Positions 33,943 to 48,479 of a stretch of DNA of 64,000 bases are shown here, in pieces. A model generated the notes under the pieces. The model did not search any database. It was not told where the DNA came from and saw nothing but the letters and a program-made list of their open reading frames with translations. The DNA is from Pseudorasbora parva (taxonomy: Eukaryota > Chordata > Actinopteri > Cypriniformes > Gobionidae), in NCBI RefSeq assembly GCF_024679245.1, contig NC_090190.1, positions 43,547,220 to 43,611,219 of the forward strand. Reading direction: 5' to 3'. Position numbers and translations under genes: made by a program. Within the stretch, counting starts at the first letter, position 1; each line of letters starts with the position of its first letter.

Positions 33943-36900
33943 GTATCAATCATATTAAATCACACTCAATCATACTCAATCATACTCAATCATACTCAAT
34001 CATATTTAGTCATACTCAATCATACTCAATCATCCTCAGTCATACTCAGTCATTCTCAGTCATACTCAATCATATTCAATCATACTCAATCGTACTCAAT
34101 CATACTCAGTCATACTCAATGATACTCAGTCATTCTCAATCATACTCAATCATTCTCAGTCATACTCAATCATACTCAGTCATACTCAATGATACTCAGT
34201 CATTCTCAGTCATACTCAATCATACTCAATCACACTCAATCGTACTCAATCATCCTCAATCGTACTCAATAATACTCAATCATACTCAATCATATTCAAT
34301 CATTCTCAGTCATACTCAATCATACTCAGTCATACTCAATGATACTCAGTCATTCTCAGTCATACTCAATCATACTCAATCACACTCAATCGTACTCAAT
34401 CGTACTCAATAATACTCAATCATACTCAATCATATTCAATCATTCTCAGTCATACTCAATCATACTCAATCATACTCAATCATACTCAATCATATTCAAT
34501 CATACTCAATCATATTCAATCATACTCAATCGTACTCAATGATACTCAGTCATTCTCAATCATACTCAATCATATTCAATCATACTCAATTATCCTCAAT
34601 CGTACTCAATAATACTCAGTCATACTCAATGATATTCAATCATACTCAATCGTACTCAATCATCCTCAATCGTACTCAATAATACTCAATCATACTCAAT
34701 AATACTCAATCATACTCAGTCATACTCAATCATACTCAGTCATACTCAATCATTCTCAGTCATACTCAATCATTCTCAGTCATTCTCAATCATATTCAAT
34801 CATATTCAATCATACTCAATCATATTCAATCATACTCAATCATACTCAGTCATACTCAATCATTCTCAGTCATACTCAATCATTCTCAGTCATACTCAAT
34901 CATTCTCAGTCATACTCAATCATTCTCAGTCATTCTCAATCATATTCAATCATATTCAATCATACTCAATCATATTCAATCATACTCAATCATATTCAAT
35001 CATACTCAGTCATACTCAATCACACTCAATCATACTCAATCACACTTAATCATACTCAATCATATTCAATCATACTCAATCATACTCAATCATATTCAAT
35101 CATACTCAGTCATTCTCAGTCATACTCAATCATACTCAGTCATACTCAATCATACTCAATCATACTCAATCATATTCAATCATACTCAATCATACTCAGT
35201 CATTCTCAATAACACTCAATCATATTCAATCATACTCAGTCATACTCAATCATATTCAATCATACTCAGTCATTCTCAGTCATACTCAATCATTCTCAGT
35301 CATACTCAATCATACTCAATCATACTCAATCATATTCAATCATACTCAATCATTCTCAATTATACTCAATCATACTCAGTCATACTCAATCACACTCAAT
35401 CATATTCAATCATACTCAGTCATACTCAGTCATTCTCAATCACACTCAATCATATTCAATCATACTCAATCATACTCAGTCATACTCAATCATATTCAAT
35501 CATTCTCAATCATATTCAATCATACTCAATCATACTTAATCATACTTAATCATACTCAATCATATTCAGTCATACTCAGTCATACTCAATCATACTCAAT
35601 GATACTCAGTCATACTCAATCATACTCAATGATACTCAGTCATACTCAATCATACTCAATCATACTCAGTCATACTCAATCATACTCAGTCATACTCAAT
35701 CATTCTCAGTCATACTCAATCATACTCAGTCATACTCAGTCATACTCAATCAATCTCAGTCATACTCAATCATATTCAATCATACTCAATCATACTCAGT
35801 CATACTCAATCATATTCAATCATTCTCAATCATATTCAATCATACTCAATCATACTTAATCATACTTAATCATACTCAATCATATTCAGTCATACTCAGT
35901 CATACTCAATCATACTCAGTCATACTCAATCATACTCAATGATACTCAGTCATACTCAATCATACTCAATCATACTCAGTCATACTCAATCATACTCAGT
36001 CATACTCAATCATACTCAATCATATTCAATCATACTCAATCATTCTCAATCACACTCAATCATATTCAATCATACTCAGTCATACTCAATCATATTCAAT
36101 CATTCTCAATCATACTCAATCATACTCAGTCATACTCAGTCATACTCAATCATACTCAATGATACTCAGTCATACTCAATCATACTCAATGATACTCAGT
36201 CATACTCAATCATACTCAATCATACTCAGTCATACTCAGTCATACTCAATCATACTCAATGATACTCAGTCATACTCAATCATACTCAATCATACTCAAT
36301 GATACTCAGTCATACTCAATCATACTCAATCATATTCAGTCATACTCAGTCATACTCAATCATACTCAATGATACTCAGTCATACTCAATCATACTCAAT
36401 GATACTCAGTCATACTCAATCATACTCAATCATATTCAGTCATACTCAGTCATACTCAATGATACTCAATGATACTCAGTCATACTCAGTCATACTCAAT
36501 CATACTCAATGATACTCAGTCATACTCAATCATACTCAGTCATACTCAATCATACTCAATGATACTCAGTCATACTCAATCATACTCAATGATACTCAGT
36601 CATACTCAATCATACTCAATCATACTCAGTCATACTCAGTCATACTCAATCATACTCAATGATACTCAGTCATACTCAATCATACTCAATGATACTCAGT
36701 CATACTCAATCATACTCAGTCATACTCAATCATACTCAATGATCCTCAGTCATACTCAATCATACTCAATGATACTCAGTCATACTCAATCATACTCAAT
36801 CATACTCAGTCATACTCAGTCATACTCAATCATACTCAATGATACTCAATGATACTCAGTCATACTCAGTCATACTCAATCATACTCAATGATACTCAGT

Positions 36901-38147
36901 CATACTCAGTCATACTCAGTCATACTCAATGATACTCAGTCATACTCAGTCATACTCAATCATACTCAGTCATACTCAGTCATACTCAATCATACTCAGT
37001 GATACTCAATGATACTCAGTCATACTCAGTCATACTCAATCATACTCAATGATACTCAGTCATACTCAGTCATACTCAATCATACTCAATCATACTCAAT
37101 GATACTCAATGATACTCAGTCATACTCAATCATACTCAATCATACTCAGTCATACTCAATCATACTCAGTCATACTCAATCATACTCAGTCATACTCAGT
37201 CATACTCAATCATACTCAGTCATACTCAGTCATACTCAATCATACTCAATCATTCTCAGTCATACTCAGTCATACTCAATCATACTCAATCATACTCAGT
37301 CATACTCAGTCATACTCAATCATACTCAGTCATACTCAGTCATACTCAATCATACTCAATCATACTCAGTCATACTCAGTCATACTCAATGATACTCAGT
37401 CATACTCAGTCATACTCAGTCATACTCAATCATACTCAATCATACTCAGTCATACTCAATCATACTCAATCATACTCAATCATACTCAATCATTCTCAGT
37501 CATACTCAGTCATACTCAATCATACTCAATCATACTCAGTCATACTCAGTCATACTCAATCATACTCAGTCATACTCAGTCATACTCAATCATACTCAGT
37601 CATACTCAGTCATACTCAGTCATACTCAGTCATTCTCAGTCATACTCAGTCATACTCAGTCATACTCAATCATACTCAGTCATACTCAGTCATACTCAGT
37701 CATACTCAATCATACTCAATCATACTCAGTCATACTCAGTCATACTCAGTCATACTCAATCATACTCAGTCATACTCAGTCATACTCAATCATACTCAGT
37801 CATACTCAGTCATACTCAGTCATACTCAGTCATACTCAATCATACTCAATCATACTCAGTCATACTCAATCATACTCAGTCATACTCAATCATACTCAGT
37901 CATACTCAGTCATACTCAATGATACTCAGTCATACTCAGTCATACTCAGTCATACTCAATCATACTCAGTCATACTCAGTCATACTCAGTCATACTCAGT
38001 CATACTCAGTCATACTCAATCATACTCAGTCATACTCAATCATACTCAGTCATACTCAGTCATACTCAATCATACTCAGTCATACTCAATCATTCTCAGT
38101 CATACTCAATCATTCTCAATCATACTCAGTCATACTCAATCATACTA
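33943..38147. repeat. 4.2-kb decamer satellite
   Basis: About 420 uninterrupted 10-bp units of two main types, CATACTCAAT and CATACTCAGT, with minor CATATTCAAT, CATTCTCAGT, GATACTCAGT and CACACTCAAT. Register is kept for the whole 4.2 kb with hardly any indel. CAGT-type units increase toward 38100. It forms about 97% of the intron between exons 3 and 4. The frames up to 484 codons (ILSHTQSYSV) arise because three units make 30 bp. Confidence 0.97.
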
Positions 38148-38149
38148 AA

Positions 38150-38506
<357 letters not shown>

Positions 38507-38544
38507 TCACTAAAGCACAATGGGAGTGTGAGTCACTGCATCTG

Positions 38545-38880
38545 CTGCAGTGTGTGTGTGTGATGGGTAGGTTTGGGGGCAGGGGCAGTGTGTGTGTGAT
38601 GGGTAGGTTTAGGGGCAGGGGAAGTGTTTGTGTGTGAGCGTGTATGTGTGTGTGTGTGTAATGTGGGGGCCAGGGGCAGTGTGTGTGTGTGTGATGGGTA
38701 GGTTTAGGGGCAGGGGGTAGGGGCAGTGTGTTTGTGTGTGTGTGTGTGTGTGTGAGACGGGTAGGTTTAGGGGCAGTGTTTGTTTGTGTATGTGTGGGGG
38801 GGGGGGGGATTAGGGGCAGTGGCAGTACAGGGGGATAGAAACTACAGTTTGTACAGTATAAACACCATTACGCCTATTTC
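38545..38880. repeat. Cyprinid-type CA-linked dispersed unit, inverted, several copies
   Basis: GATGGGTAGGTTTAGGGGCA is repeated four to five times with GT runs, followed by GTTTGTACAGTATAAACACC. It is the inverted form of the unit at 7900-8330 and 46200. Confidence 0.75.
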
Positions 38881-39300
38881 AGTCAGGACCACTTTCAGAA
38901 TTAAATTTATTGACAATCTTTGATTTGGCGAAAGGCTCAAAGATGCTCGAGATACATCTGTGAAACACAATCCCCCAGCCTTCATAATAACCAAAAGTTT
39001 CTTAGCATATATTACAGGAAAAGATACAATGATACGATAGATCTACACAGAATCCAATACTCGATAATGAAGATACTAGGAGGTGAAGGGGTGGAGGTGT
39101 GTGTGTGTGTGTGAACATGAGTTTGAATGAGCTTAAATACTATAAATGATCAGAGTAGATGGAGTAACAAATCAGCTGATAACGTTTAGCGATCAGTGTT
39201 CTGCCTGAACTACACTTGAATTCATTTAATCACTCAAGTTCCATGGAATGTCCCCACATTTCACAAAAACAAACGTGTATGTGTGTGTGTGTGTCTGTAC

Positions 39301-39422
39301 CTCTCCTGGTCAGCACTGCGGAATCGTGGGAGGATCATGTGGCGAAAGCTTCCTGTGCGGTCGAGTTTGGGTTGACTCTTTGCTCGTTTAATTGATCCTT
39401 TCAGGCGGCGACTTAGAAAACT
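39301..39422 (-). CDS. syngap1: syngap1 exon 2: start of PH region
   Basis: Encodes [20 protein letters not shown] and then [20 protein letters not shown], a highly diagnostic SYNGAP1 segment. It begins after TTCGCAG and ends AG|GTACAG, leaving a split arginine codon completed by exon 3. The acceptor is preceded by a GT run. The segment is basic and leads into the PH domain. Confidence 0.92.
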
Positions 39423-39426
39423 CTGC

Positions 39427-39469
39427 GAACACAAACACACACACACACACACACACACATACACACACA
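39427..39469. repeat. CA microsatellite at the exon 2 acceptor
   Basis: A CA run starting a few bases beyond the acceptor of syngap1 exon 2. Between 39470 and 39740 there is a second GT run (39605-39630) and otherwise unique sequence. Confidence 0.85.
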
Positions 39470-39744
39470 CACTCATTTCTATGCTCTTATTTTAGAGTGT
39501 GATCATAGAGGATATCCAGCAGAGGGCGGCGTGAGCCGGAGATGAGTGAGTCATTGCAGCTGCTGCCCACGCAAAGCTCTCTGTGACATCTGCAGCGCCG
39601 CTGCGTGTGTGTGTGTGTGTGTGTGTGTGACTCAAACCATCACTTTAGATCACTTTTAGTACACGCTTAAACTCATATTAAAGTCAGCAGGAAATGGAAC
39701 TCACAACCTAGTTTCCCGGCTGACAAAAATACATTTGTTCTTGG

Positions 39745-40405
39745 TAATGCAAACACTGAGGGAACATTACATTGTATAATTCTTCAAACGTTAAGGGAAC
39801 GTTACATTGTATCATTCTTCAAACGTTAAGGGAACGTTACATTGTGTCATTCTTCAAACGTTAAGGGAACGTTACAGTGTATCATTCTTCAAACGTTAAG
39901 AGAATGTTACATTGTATCATTCTTCAAACCTTAAGGGAACGTTACATTGTATCATTCTTCAAACGTTAAGAGAACGTTACATTGTATCATTCTTCAAACG
40001 TTAAGGGAACGTTACATTGTATCATTCTTCAAACGTTAAGGGAACGTTACATATTATCATTCTTCAAACGTTAAGGGAACGTTACATTGTGTCATTCTTC
40101 AAACGTTAAGGGAACGTTACATTGTATCATTCTTCAAACGTTAAGAGAACGTTACATTGTATCATTCTTCAAACGTTAAGGGAACGTTACATTGTATCAT
40201 TCTTCAAACGTTAAGAGACCGTTACATTGTATCATTCTTCAAACGTTAAGGGAACGTTACATTGTATCATTCTTCAAACCTTAAGGGAACGTTATATTGT
40301 ATCATTCTTCAAACGTTAAGAGAACGTTACATTGTATCATTCTTCAAACGTTAAGGGAACGTTACATTGTATCATTCTTCAAACGTTAAGAGAACGTTAC
40401 ATTGT
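39745..40405. repeat. 35-bp satellite, array 1
   Basis: The unit is CATTCTTCAAACGTTAAGGG plus AACGTTACATTGTAT, about 18 copies, with GGG/GAG and TGTAT/TGTGT variants. The first unit is diverged (ACTGAGGGAACATTACATTG). The same repeat forms a second array at 54955-56440. Confidence 0.95.
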
Positions 40406-43400
40406 ATCACATCGTGACACTATCATATTGTGACTTTAGAATCGTCACACTATCGTATCGTGGCTTTAGAATCACGTTAATATCGTATCATGGCTTTAGA
40501 ATCACGTTAATATCTTATCATGGCTTTAGAATCACGTTAATATCTTATCATGGCTTTAGAATCACGTTAATATCGTATCGTGGCTTTAGAATCACGTTAA
40601 TATCGTATCGTGGCTTTAGAATCACGTTCATATCGTATCGTGGCTTTAGAATCACGTTAATATTGTATCATGGCTTTAGAATCACGTTAATATCGTATCA
40701 TGGCTTTAGAATTGCATTAATATTGTATCGTGGCTTTAGAATCACGTTAATATCGTATCATGGCTTTAGAATCACGTTAATATCGTATCATGACTTTAGA
40801 ATTGCATTAATATATTATCGTGGCTTTAGAATCACGTTAATATCGTATCATGGCTTTAGAATCACGTTAATATCGTATCATGGCTTTAGAATTGCATTAA
40901 TATATTATCGTGGCTTTAGAATCTCGTTAATATCGTATCATGGCTTTAGAATCACGTTAATATCATATCGTGGCTTTAGAATCACGTTAATATCGTATCG
41001 TGGCTTTAGAATCACGTTAATATCGTATCGTGGCTTTAGAATCACGTTAATATCGTATCATGGCTTTAGAATTGCATTAATATATTATCGTGGCTTTAGA
41101 ATCACGTTAATATCGTATCGTGGCTTTAGAATCACATTAATATCGTATCGTGGCTTTAGAATCACGTTAATATCATATTGTGGCTTTAGAATCATGATAA
41201 TATCGTATCGTGGCTTTAGAATCATGATAATATCGTATCGTGGCTTTAGAATCATGATAATATCGTATCGTGGCTTTAGAATCACGTTAATATCATATCG
41301 TGGCTTTAGAATCACGTTAATATCGTATCGTGGCTTTAGAATCACGTTAATATCGTATCGTGGCTTTAGAATCACGTTAATATCGTATCGTGGCTTTAGA
41401 ATCATGATAATATCGTATCGTGGCTTTAGAATCATGATAATATCATATCGTGGCTTTAGAATCACGTTAATATCATATCGTGGCTTTAGAATCATGATAA
41501 TATCGTATTGTGGCTTTAGAATCATGATAATATCGTATCGTGGCTTTAGAATCATGATAATATCATATCGTGGCTTTAGAATCACGTTAATATCGTATCG
41601 TGGCTTTAGAATCACGTTAATATCGTATCGTTGCTTTAGAATCACGTTAATATCGTATCGTTGCTTTAGAATCACGTTAATATCGTATCGTGGCTTTAGA
41701 ATCATGATAATATCATATCATGGCTTTAGAATCATGTTAATATCATATCGTGGCTTTAGAATCATGATAATATCGTATCGTGGCTTTAGAATCATGATAA
41801 TATCGTATCGTGGCTTTAGAATCACGTTAATATCGTATCGTGGCTTTAGAATCACGTTAATATCGTATCGTGGCTTTAGAATCACGTTAATATCGTATCA
41901 TGGCTTTAGAATCACGTTAATATTGTATCGTGGCTTTAGAATCACGTTAATATCGTATCGTGGCTTTAGAATCACGTTAATATCGTATCGTGGCTTTAGA
42001 ATCACGCTAATATCGTATCATGGCTTTAGAATCACGTTAATATCGTATCGTGGCTTTAGAATCACGTTAATATCGTATCATGGCTTTAGAATCACGTTAA
42101 TATCGTATCGTGGCTTTAGAATCACGTTAATATCTTATCATGGCTTTAGAATCACGTTAATATCATATTGTGGCTTTAGAATCACGTTAATATCGTATTG
42201 TGGCTTTAGAATCACGTTAATATCGTATCATGGCTTTAGAATCACGTTAATATCGTATCGTGGCTTTAGAATCATGATAATATCGTATCGTGGCTTTAGA
42301 ATCATGATAATATCGTATCGTGGCTTTAGAATCATGATAATATCATATCATGGCTTTAGAATCACGTTAATATCATATCGTGGCTTTAGAATCATGATAA
42401 TATCGTATCGTGGCTTTAGAATCATGATAATATCGTATCGTGGCTTTAGAATCACGTTAATATCGTATCGTGGCTTTAGAATCACGTTAATATCGTATCG
42501 TGGCTTTAGAATCATGATAATATCGTATCGTGGCTTTAGAATCATGATAATATCATATTGTGGCTTTAGAATCACGTTAATATCGTATCATGGCTTTAGA
42601 ATCACGTTAATATCGTATCGTGGCTTTAGAATCATGATAATATCATATTGTGGCTTTAGAATCACGTTAATATCGTATCATGGCTTTAGAATCACGTTAA
42701 TATCGTATCGTGGCTTTAGAATCATGATAATATCGTATCGTGGCTTTAGAATCATGATAATATCGTATCGTGGCTTTAGAATCATGATAATATCGTATCG
42801 TGGCTTTAGAATCACGTTAATATCATATCGTGGCTTTAGAATCACGTTAATATCATATCGTGGCTTTAGAATCATGATAATATCGTATCGTGGCTTTAGA
42901 ATCACGTTAATATCGTATCGTGGCTTTAGAATCACGTTAATATCTTATCATGGCTTTAGAATCACGTTAATATCTTATCATGGCTTTAGAATCACGTTAA
43001 TATCGTATCGTGGCTTTAGAATCACGTTAATATCGTATCGTGGCTTTAGAATCACGTTAATATCGTATCGTGGCTTTAGAATCACGTTAATATCGTATCG
43101 TGGCTTTAGAATTACGTTAATATCATATCGTGGCTTTAGAATCACGTTAATATCGTATCGTGGCTTTAGAATCACGTTAATATCATATCGTGGCTTTAGA
43201 ATCACGTTAATATCATATCGTGGCTTTAAAATCACGTTAATATCATATCGTGGCTTTAGAATCATGATAATATCGTATCGTGGCTTTAGAATCATGATAA
43301 TATCGTATCGTGGCTTTAGAATCATGATAATATCGTATCGTGGCTTTAGAATCATGATAATATCATATCGTGGCTTTAGAATCATGATAATATCGTATCG

Positions 43401-43440
43401 TTGCTTTAGAATCGCGACACTATTGTATCGTGGCTTCAGT
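40405..43440. repeat. 30-bp satellite, about 101 copies
   Basis: The unit is ATATCGTATCGTGGCTTTAG plus AATCACGTTA. A second unit class has AATCATGATA in place of AATCACGTTA. Register is perfect for 3 kb, so frames are open on both strands (YRGFRITLIS over 1025 codons on +, ILKPRYDINV on -). No start context, domain or codon bias suggests a gene. It abuts the 35-bp array without spacer. Confidence 0.96.
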
Positions 43441-43945
43441 ATTGTGATAATATTGTATTGTGATATTATCGTATTGTGATAATATCGTATCGTGATAATA
43501 GTGTATCGTGATAATATCGTAACATGGCTTTAGTATTGTGATATCGTATCGTGATAATAGTGTATCGTGATAATATTGTATTGTGGCTTTAGTATTGTGA
43601 TAATAGTGTATTGTGATAATATCGTAACATGGCTTTAGTATCGTGATAATATCGTAACATGGCTTTAGTATCGTGATAATAGTGTATTGTGATAATATTG
43701 TAACATGGCTTTAATCGTGATAATATCGTAACATGGCTTTAGTATTGTGATAATATCGTATTGTGATAATATCGTATCGTGATAATATTGTATCGTGGCT
43801 TTAGTATTGTGATAATAGTGTATCGTGATAATATTGTATCGTGGCTTTAGTATTGTGATAATAGTGTATTGTGATAATATCGTAACATGGCTTTAGTATT
43901 GTGATATTGTATCGTGATAATATCATATCGTGATAATATCGAATC
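43441..43945. repeat. Degenerate tail of the 30-bp satellite
   Basis: Irregular ATCGTGATAATATCGTA, TAGTGTATTGTGATAAT and AACATGGCTTTAGTATTG units of mixed length. This is the edge of the array, where periodicity is lost. Confidence 0.85.
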
Positions 43946-44848
43946 GTGGGGCCTCTGGTGATTCCCACTCTCATATATTCATGCAGCACTTTAACTTGAG
44001 GATTCCATGACGACTCAAATGCAGGAGCAGTTTAGAGGAAAAGGATCCGATAATGTAATCCTCACAAGGTCAAGTGCATGTGCTCGTGTCATTGGTCAGA
44101 GGCGTTGCCATGACGACACTCCCCCGCGTCCCGCGAACTCAAACTCGAGAGCCGTCCTGACACGAAGCCTCATTGACACGGAGCATCACAAACTCGACAG
44201 ATCTGGAAACATTATTATTCTGCTCTCAGGAGTCTCACAGCTGACAGCAAACGTTCTCTCAGCGTTGTGAACAAACGTTCTTCCAGTTAATGTTCGTTTA
44301 AAGTGATCTGGTCTTTAATGATGCTCTCAAAACATTAATAACGTAACATAATGGAAGATTAGTATATGTTTGTAATATAGTGAACTACATCAGCAAACAC
44401 ATAATCATCATAACATATTTACTTTACATGAGATATGGCCTCTTCATTTTAATTCAGATTTAATCTAAACAAAGAAATATCAAACCTCTTCAAGAGTCTT
44501 TCTAATGATTATGAAACATGCTCTGGGTCAGTCAGAGCCGTTCACACTCATAACCGCTGCAGATCAAACGTGTGATATTGCTGGATTATTATTAATTATA
44601 TCACGCGACCCCACAGACGATGAGTAAATGAACGGATGGATTATTTTATTATTCTACTCTATAATCTAGAAGTAATCAAACACATCCTTTTATCATTTTG
44701 ATATTTTTAAAATTCTGTATTATTTTTAGTTTTAGTAATTTGCACATTTTTGCAACACATTTTGTCAGAAGGACTTAACTAGACAACCCACACACAACAC
44801 GACTATACACCAGAACCTGAAAATAAATCTGAACATTCAGCACAACAT
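43946..44848. other. Intronic DNA, nothing recognised
   Basis: Unique-looking AT-rich sequence within the syngap1 intron between exons 1 and 2. The 87-codon frame at 44007-44270 shows no known domain. Confidence 0.4.
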
Positions 44849-44854
44849 GTGATC

Positions 44855-44872
44855 AACACTCATACTCACACA

Positions 44873-44945
<73 letters not shown>

Positions 44946-44954
44946 ACACACACA

Positions 44955-45048
<94 letters not shown>

Positions 45049-45063
45049 CCCTAAACCTACCCA

Positions 45064-45131
<68 letters not shown>
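44855..45131. repeat. CA microsatellites with CA-linked unit
   Basis: Three CA blocks with TCTCTCTTACACAC interruptions. CTGCCCCTAAACCTACCCAT lies between the second and third, and the unit continues to about 45240. Confidence 0.9.
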
Positions 45132-45134
<3 letters not shown>

Positions 45135-45301
45135 CCCTAACCCTACCCATCACAGGAAACATTCTGCATTTTTACTTTCTCATAAAAACTCCTCCTGTGT
45201 GATTTATAAGCCTTTTGAAAAGTGGGGACCGCTGGCTGCTGATCTCAGGTTTGACTATCCTTATGGTATCCCCACAATGTAATATAAACAAGGACATTCA
45301 C

Positions 45302-45792
<491 letters not shown>

Positions 45793-45824
<32 letters not shown>

Positions 45825-46023
45825 CTATCACACACACACCCTAAAACTGCCCATCATAGAGAACTTTCTGCATTTTTACATTTTCAAAACAACTTAAATG
45901 ACCAGTTTTACAAATTAGGGCGTCCCCAAAGGGAGGTTTTTAGATATTTTGTCTGGTTTTGCTCACTTCTGGGTACAAGCGTGTTCCCAAAATATGGTTA
46001 ATTAGGTACACACACACACACAC

Positions 46024-46100
<77 letters not shown>

Positions 46101-46278
46101 AAAGACCTAAATGTCTCCACGGGAATGTTTTGTCAGATTCAGTTCACTTCAGGAGAGGAATATGCCCCAAAACTACAGCTAGTCAGAAAACCCACAATTA
46201 TTCCATAGGCGTAATGGTTTTTATACTGTACAAACCATATCTTCTATCCCCTTACACTGCCCCTAAACCTACCCATCA

Positions 46279-46352
<74 letters not shown>
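45793..46352. repeat. CA microsatellites and CA-linked units
   Basis: CA runs at 45793-45820, 46006-46098 and 46281-46352, with GGTTTTTATACTGTACAAAC and CTGCCCCTAAACCTACCCAT units at about 46210-46280. Confidence 0.9.
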
Positions 46353-46355
<3 letters not shown>

Positions 46356-46757
46356 CTACGATCTGAGAATGTCTTACGTTCACATTAAGTTATAAACATG
46401 TTATTTCTGTATGTTCTCTGCCTGTGTGAGAAACGTTCCGTTATACCTCAAGCGTTTCATGAATGCTGTGTAAATGTTGATGTGCTGACGCTTTGAGATC
46501 ATTATTAAGACCAGATACTGTGAGCGCGTTTGCTCACGATGTCCGGTCAGCTGGGAATGTCCTTCAGTATTCGGAGGATTAGAGAAAATCCTTACACTAA
46601 CCTGGATTAAATATGCAAATGAAGTGCCCAAGATGATAAATGGACGACACTCGCTCAATTAAACATGCGGCAGTGAGGTCATGTGATGGCACACTACTGT
46701 ACCGCTGCTGTCCAATCAGAACCCTTCCAGAGAGAAAGGGGGCGTGTCTGTACTCAC
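46353..46757. other. Intronic DNA, nothing recognised
   Basis: Unique sequence immediately downstream of syngap1 exon 1 on the gene strand. No transposon ends or conserved frames seen. Confidence 0.4.
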
Positions 46758-46852
46758 AGGCTGTCGGAATGGCTGTGTAGGGGCAGTGGGCGGAGTTTCC
46801 ATGCTTCTCTGCCGCGACGTGGCAAAGCTCTTCCTGCGAGCACGAGCGTGCT
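46758..46852 (-). CDS. syngap1: syngap1 exon 1 (local): basic linker before the PH region
   Basis: Reads HARARRKSFATSRQRSMETP and then PTAPTQPFRQP. This corresponds to the SYNGAP1 segment containing GRSRRKSVPGGKQYSME just before FLSRRLKGS. The donor CCT|GTGAGTA is strong and phase 0, joining to AGT TTT CTA of the next exon. The acceptor is TTTTAG at 46853-46854; a second AG two bases on is an alternative, so the upstream phase is uncertain. A 7.3-kb intron full of satellites separates it from exon 2. The exon is short and easily missed. Confidence 0.75.
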
Positions 46853-46866
46853 CTAAAACACACAAC

Positions 46867-46907
46867 AGAGAGAGAGAGAAAGTGTGTGTGAGAGATAGAG
46901 AGAGAGA

Positions 46908-46960
<53 letters not shown>

Positions 46961-47052
46961 TGTGAGAGATAGAGAGAGTGTGTGTGTGTGTAAGAGAGAG
47001 GGAGAGAGGGAGAGAGGGAGAGAGAGAGAGAGGGAGAGGGAGAGAGAGTGTG
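46867..47052. repeat. GA/GT compound microsatellite
   Basis: GAGA, GTGT and GGGAGA blocks just upstream (gene sense) of syngap1 exon 1. Confidence 0.9.
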
Positions 47053-47232
47053 TGTTATTTACACAACATACATGAATACTAGCGTTATTCCGTTAACAAA
47101 AACACAGAGAAATGTTAATGTTTGTCAAAGACTGCGAGACGAGCTCGTTAAACACTGACGTGATGAAGCTTCACGAGTCGCTCGCGCCGTCTGCTGTAAT
47201 AAATCTAAACATGATCTGTTCGCCGCCTCTAG

Positions 47233-47734
47233 ATGATGTATTATAGCATATTAGTCGTATATTGTGTTGGTCCTCCTGACTCGTCGAGGCACGAACCCCT
47301 GAAGGTGTGCTGTGGTAACTGGCACCAAGATGTTAGCAGCAGATCCTTTAAGTCCTGTAACTTACGAGATGGATCGGACTTGTTTGTTCGGCTCATCCCA
47401 CAGATGCTCGATTGGATTGAGATCTGGGGAATCTGGAGGCCGAGTCGACGCCTCAAACTGGTTGTTGTGCTCCTCAAACCATTCCTGAAGCATTTGTGCT
47501 TTGTGTCAGGAGCATTATCCTGCTGGAAGAGCCACAGCCACCGGAATACCGTTTCCATCAAAGGCTGAACATGGTCTCAGCAATGCTTAGGTAGGTGGAG
47601 CGTGTCAAAGTAACATCCACATGGATGGAGGACCCAAGGTTTCCCAGCAGAACATTGGCCAAAGCATCACACTGCCTCCGCCGGCTCGCCTTCTTCCCAT
47701 AGTGCATCCTGGGGCCATGTGTTCCCCAGGTAAG

Positions 47735-47735
<1 letters not shown>
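47233..47735 (-). pseudogene. Tc1-like transposase fragment (C-terminal half, family A)
   Basis: The - strand encodes, with frame breaks, EHMAPGCTMG and VMLWPMFCWETLG, then FQQDNAP with KHKCFRNGL, the PQISIQSSICGMSR frame-shifted form of the PDLNPIEHLWDE block, and LQDLKDLLLTSWCQLPQHTF. The N-terminal half is missing at the CA repeat near 47740. Confidence 0.82.
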
Positions 47736-48211
<476 letters not shown>

Positions 48212-48479
48212 AGTCCCACATATTCATGCGCTCTCAGTATAATCACAGCAGAAGTAAAGCCAGAGGGTTCACAGACGAGGATTGATTACTCCATGTACTT
48301 TCGAATCTCCACTTAGACATCGATAATGCCTGGAGTTTTCTCTGCGCTGACATTCGAGGTTTTTCAGACGCGCCGGGGCTCTGTTAAAGAACTCCACCTG
48401 CTATTTCTGCTCACGGACACTCAGGAAAGATGAGCCGGATCAGACTGGTGTCGATACGGAGAACTGGGCCTTGATCTCC

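Noticed and set aside
33943..38147. CRISPR-like array because of regular short repeats
   Set aside because: Contiguous 10-bp tandem units with no unique spacers, in a vertebrate gene intron.
40402..43479. 1025-codon open frame on + (YRGFRITLIS repeats)
   Set aside because: Product of a 30-bp satellite; the opposite strand is equally open, and there is no domain, promoter or splice context.
46758..46852. DAB2IP or RASAL2 identity for the RasGAP gene
   Set aside because: Diagnostic phrases ([51 protein letters not shown]) match SYNGAP1 better than either paralogue.
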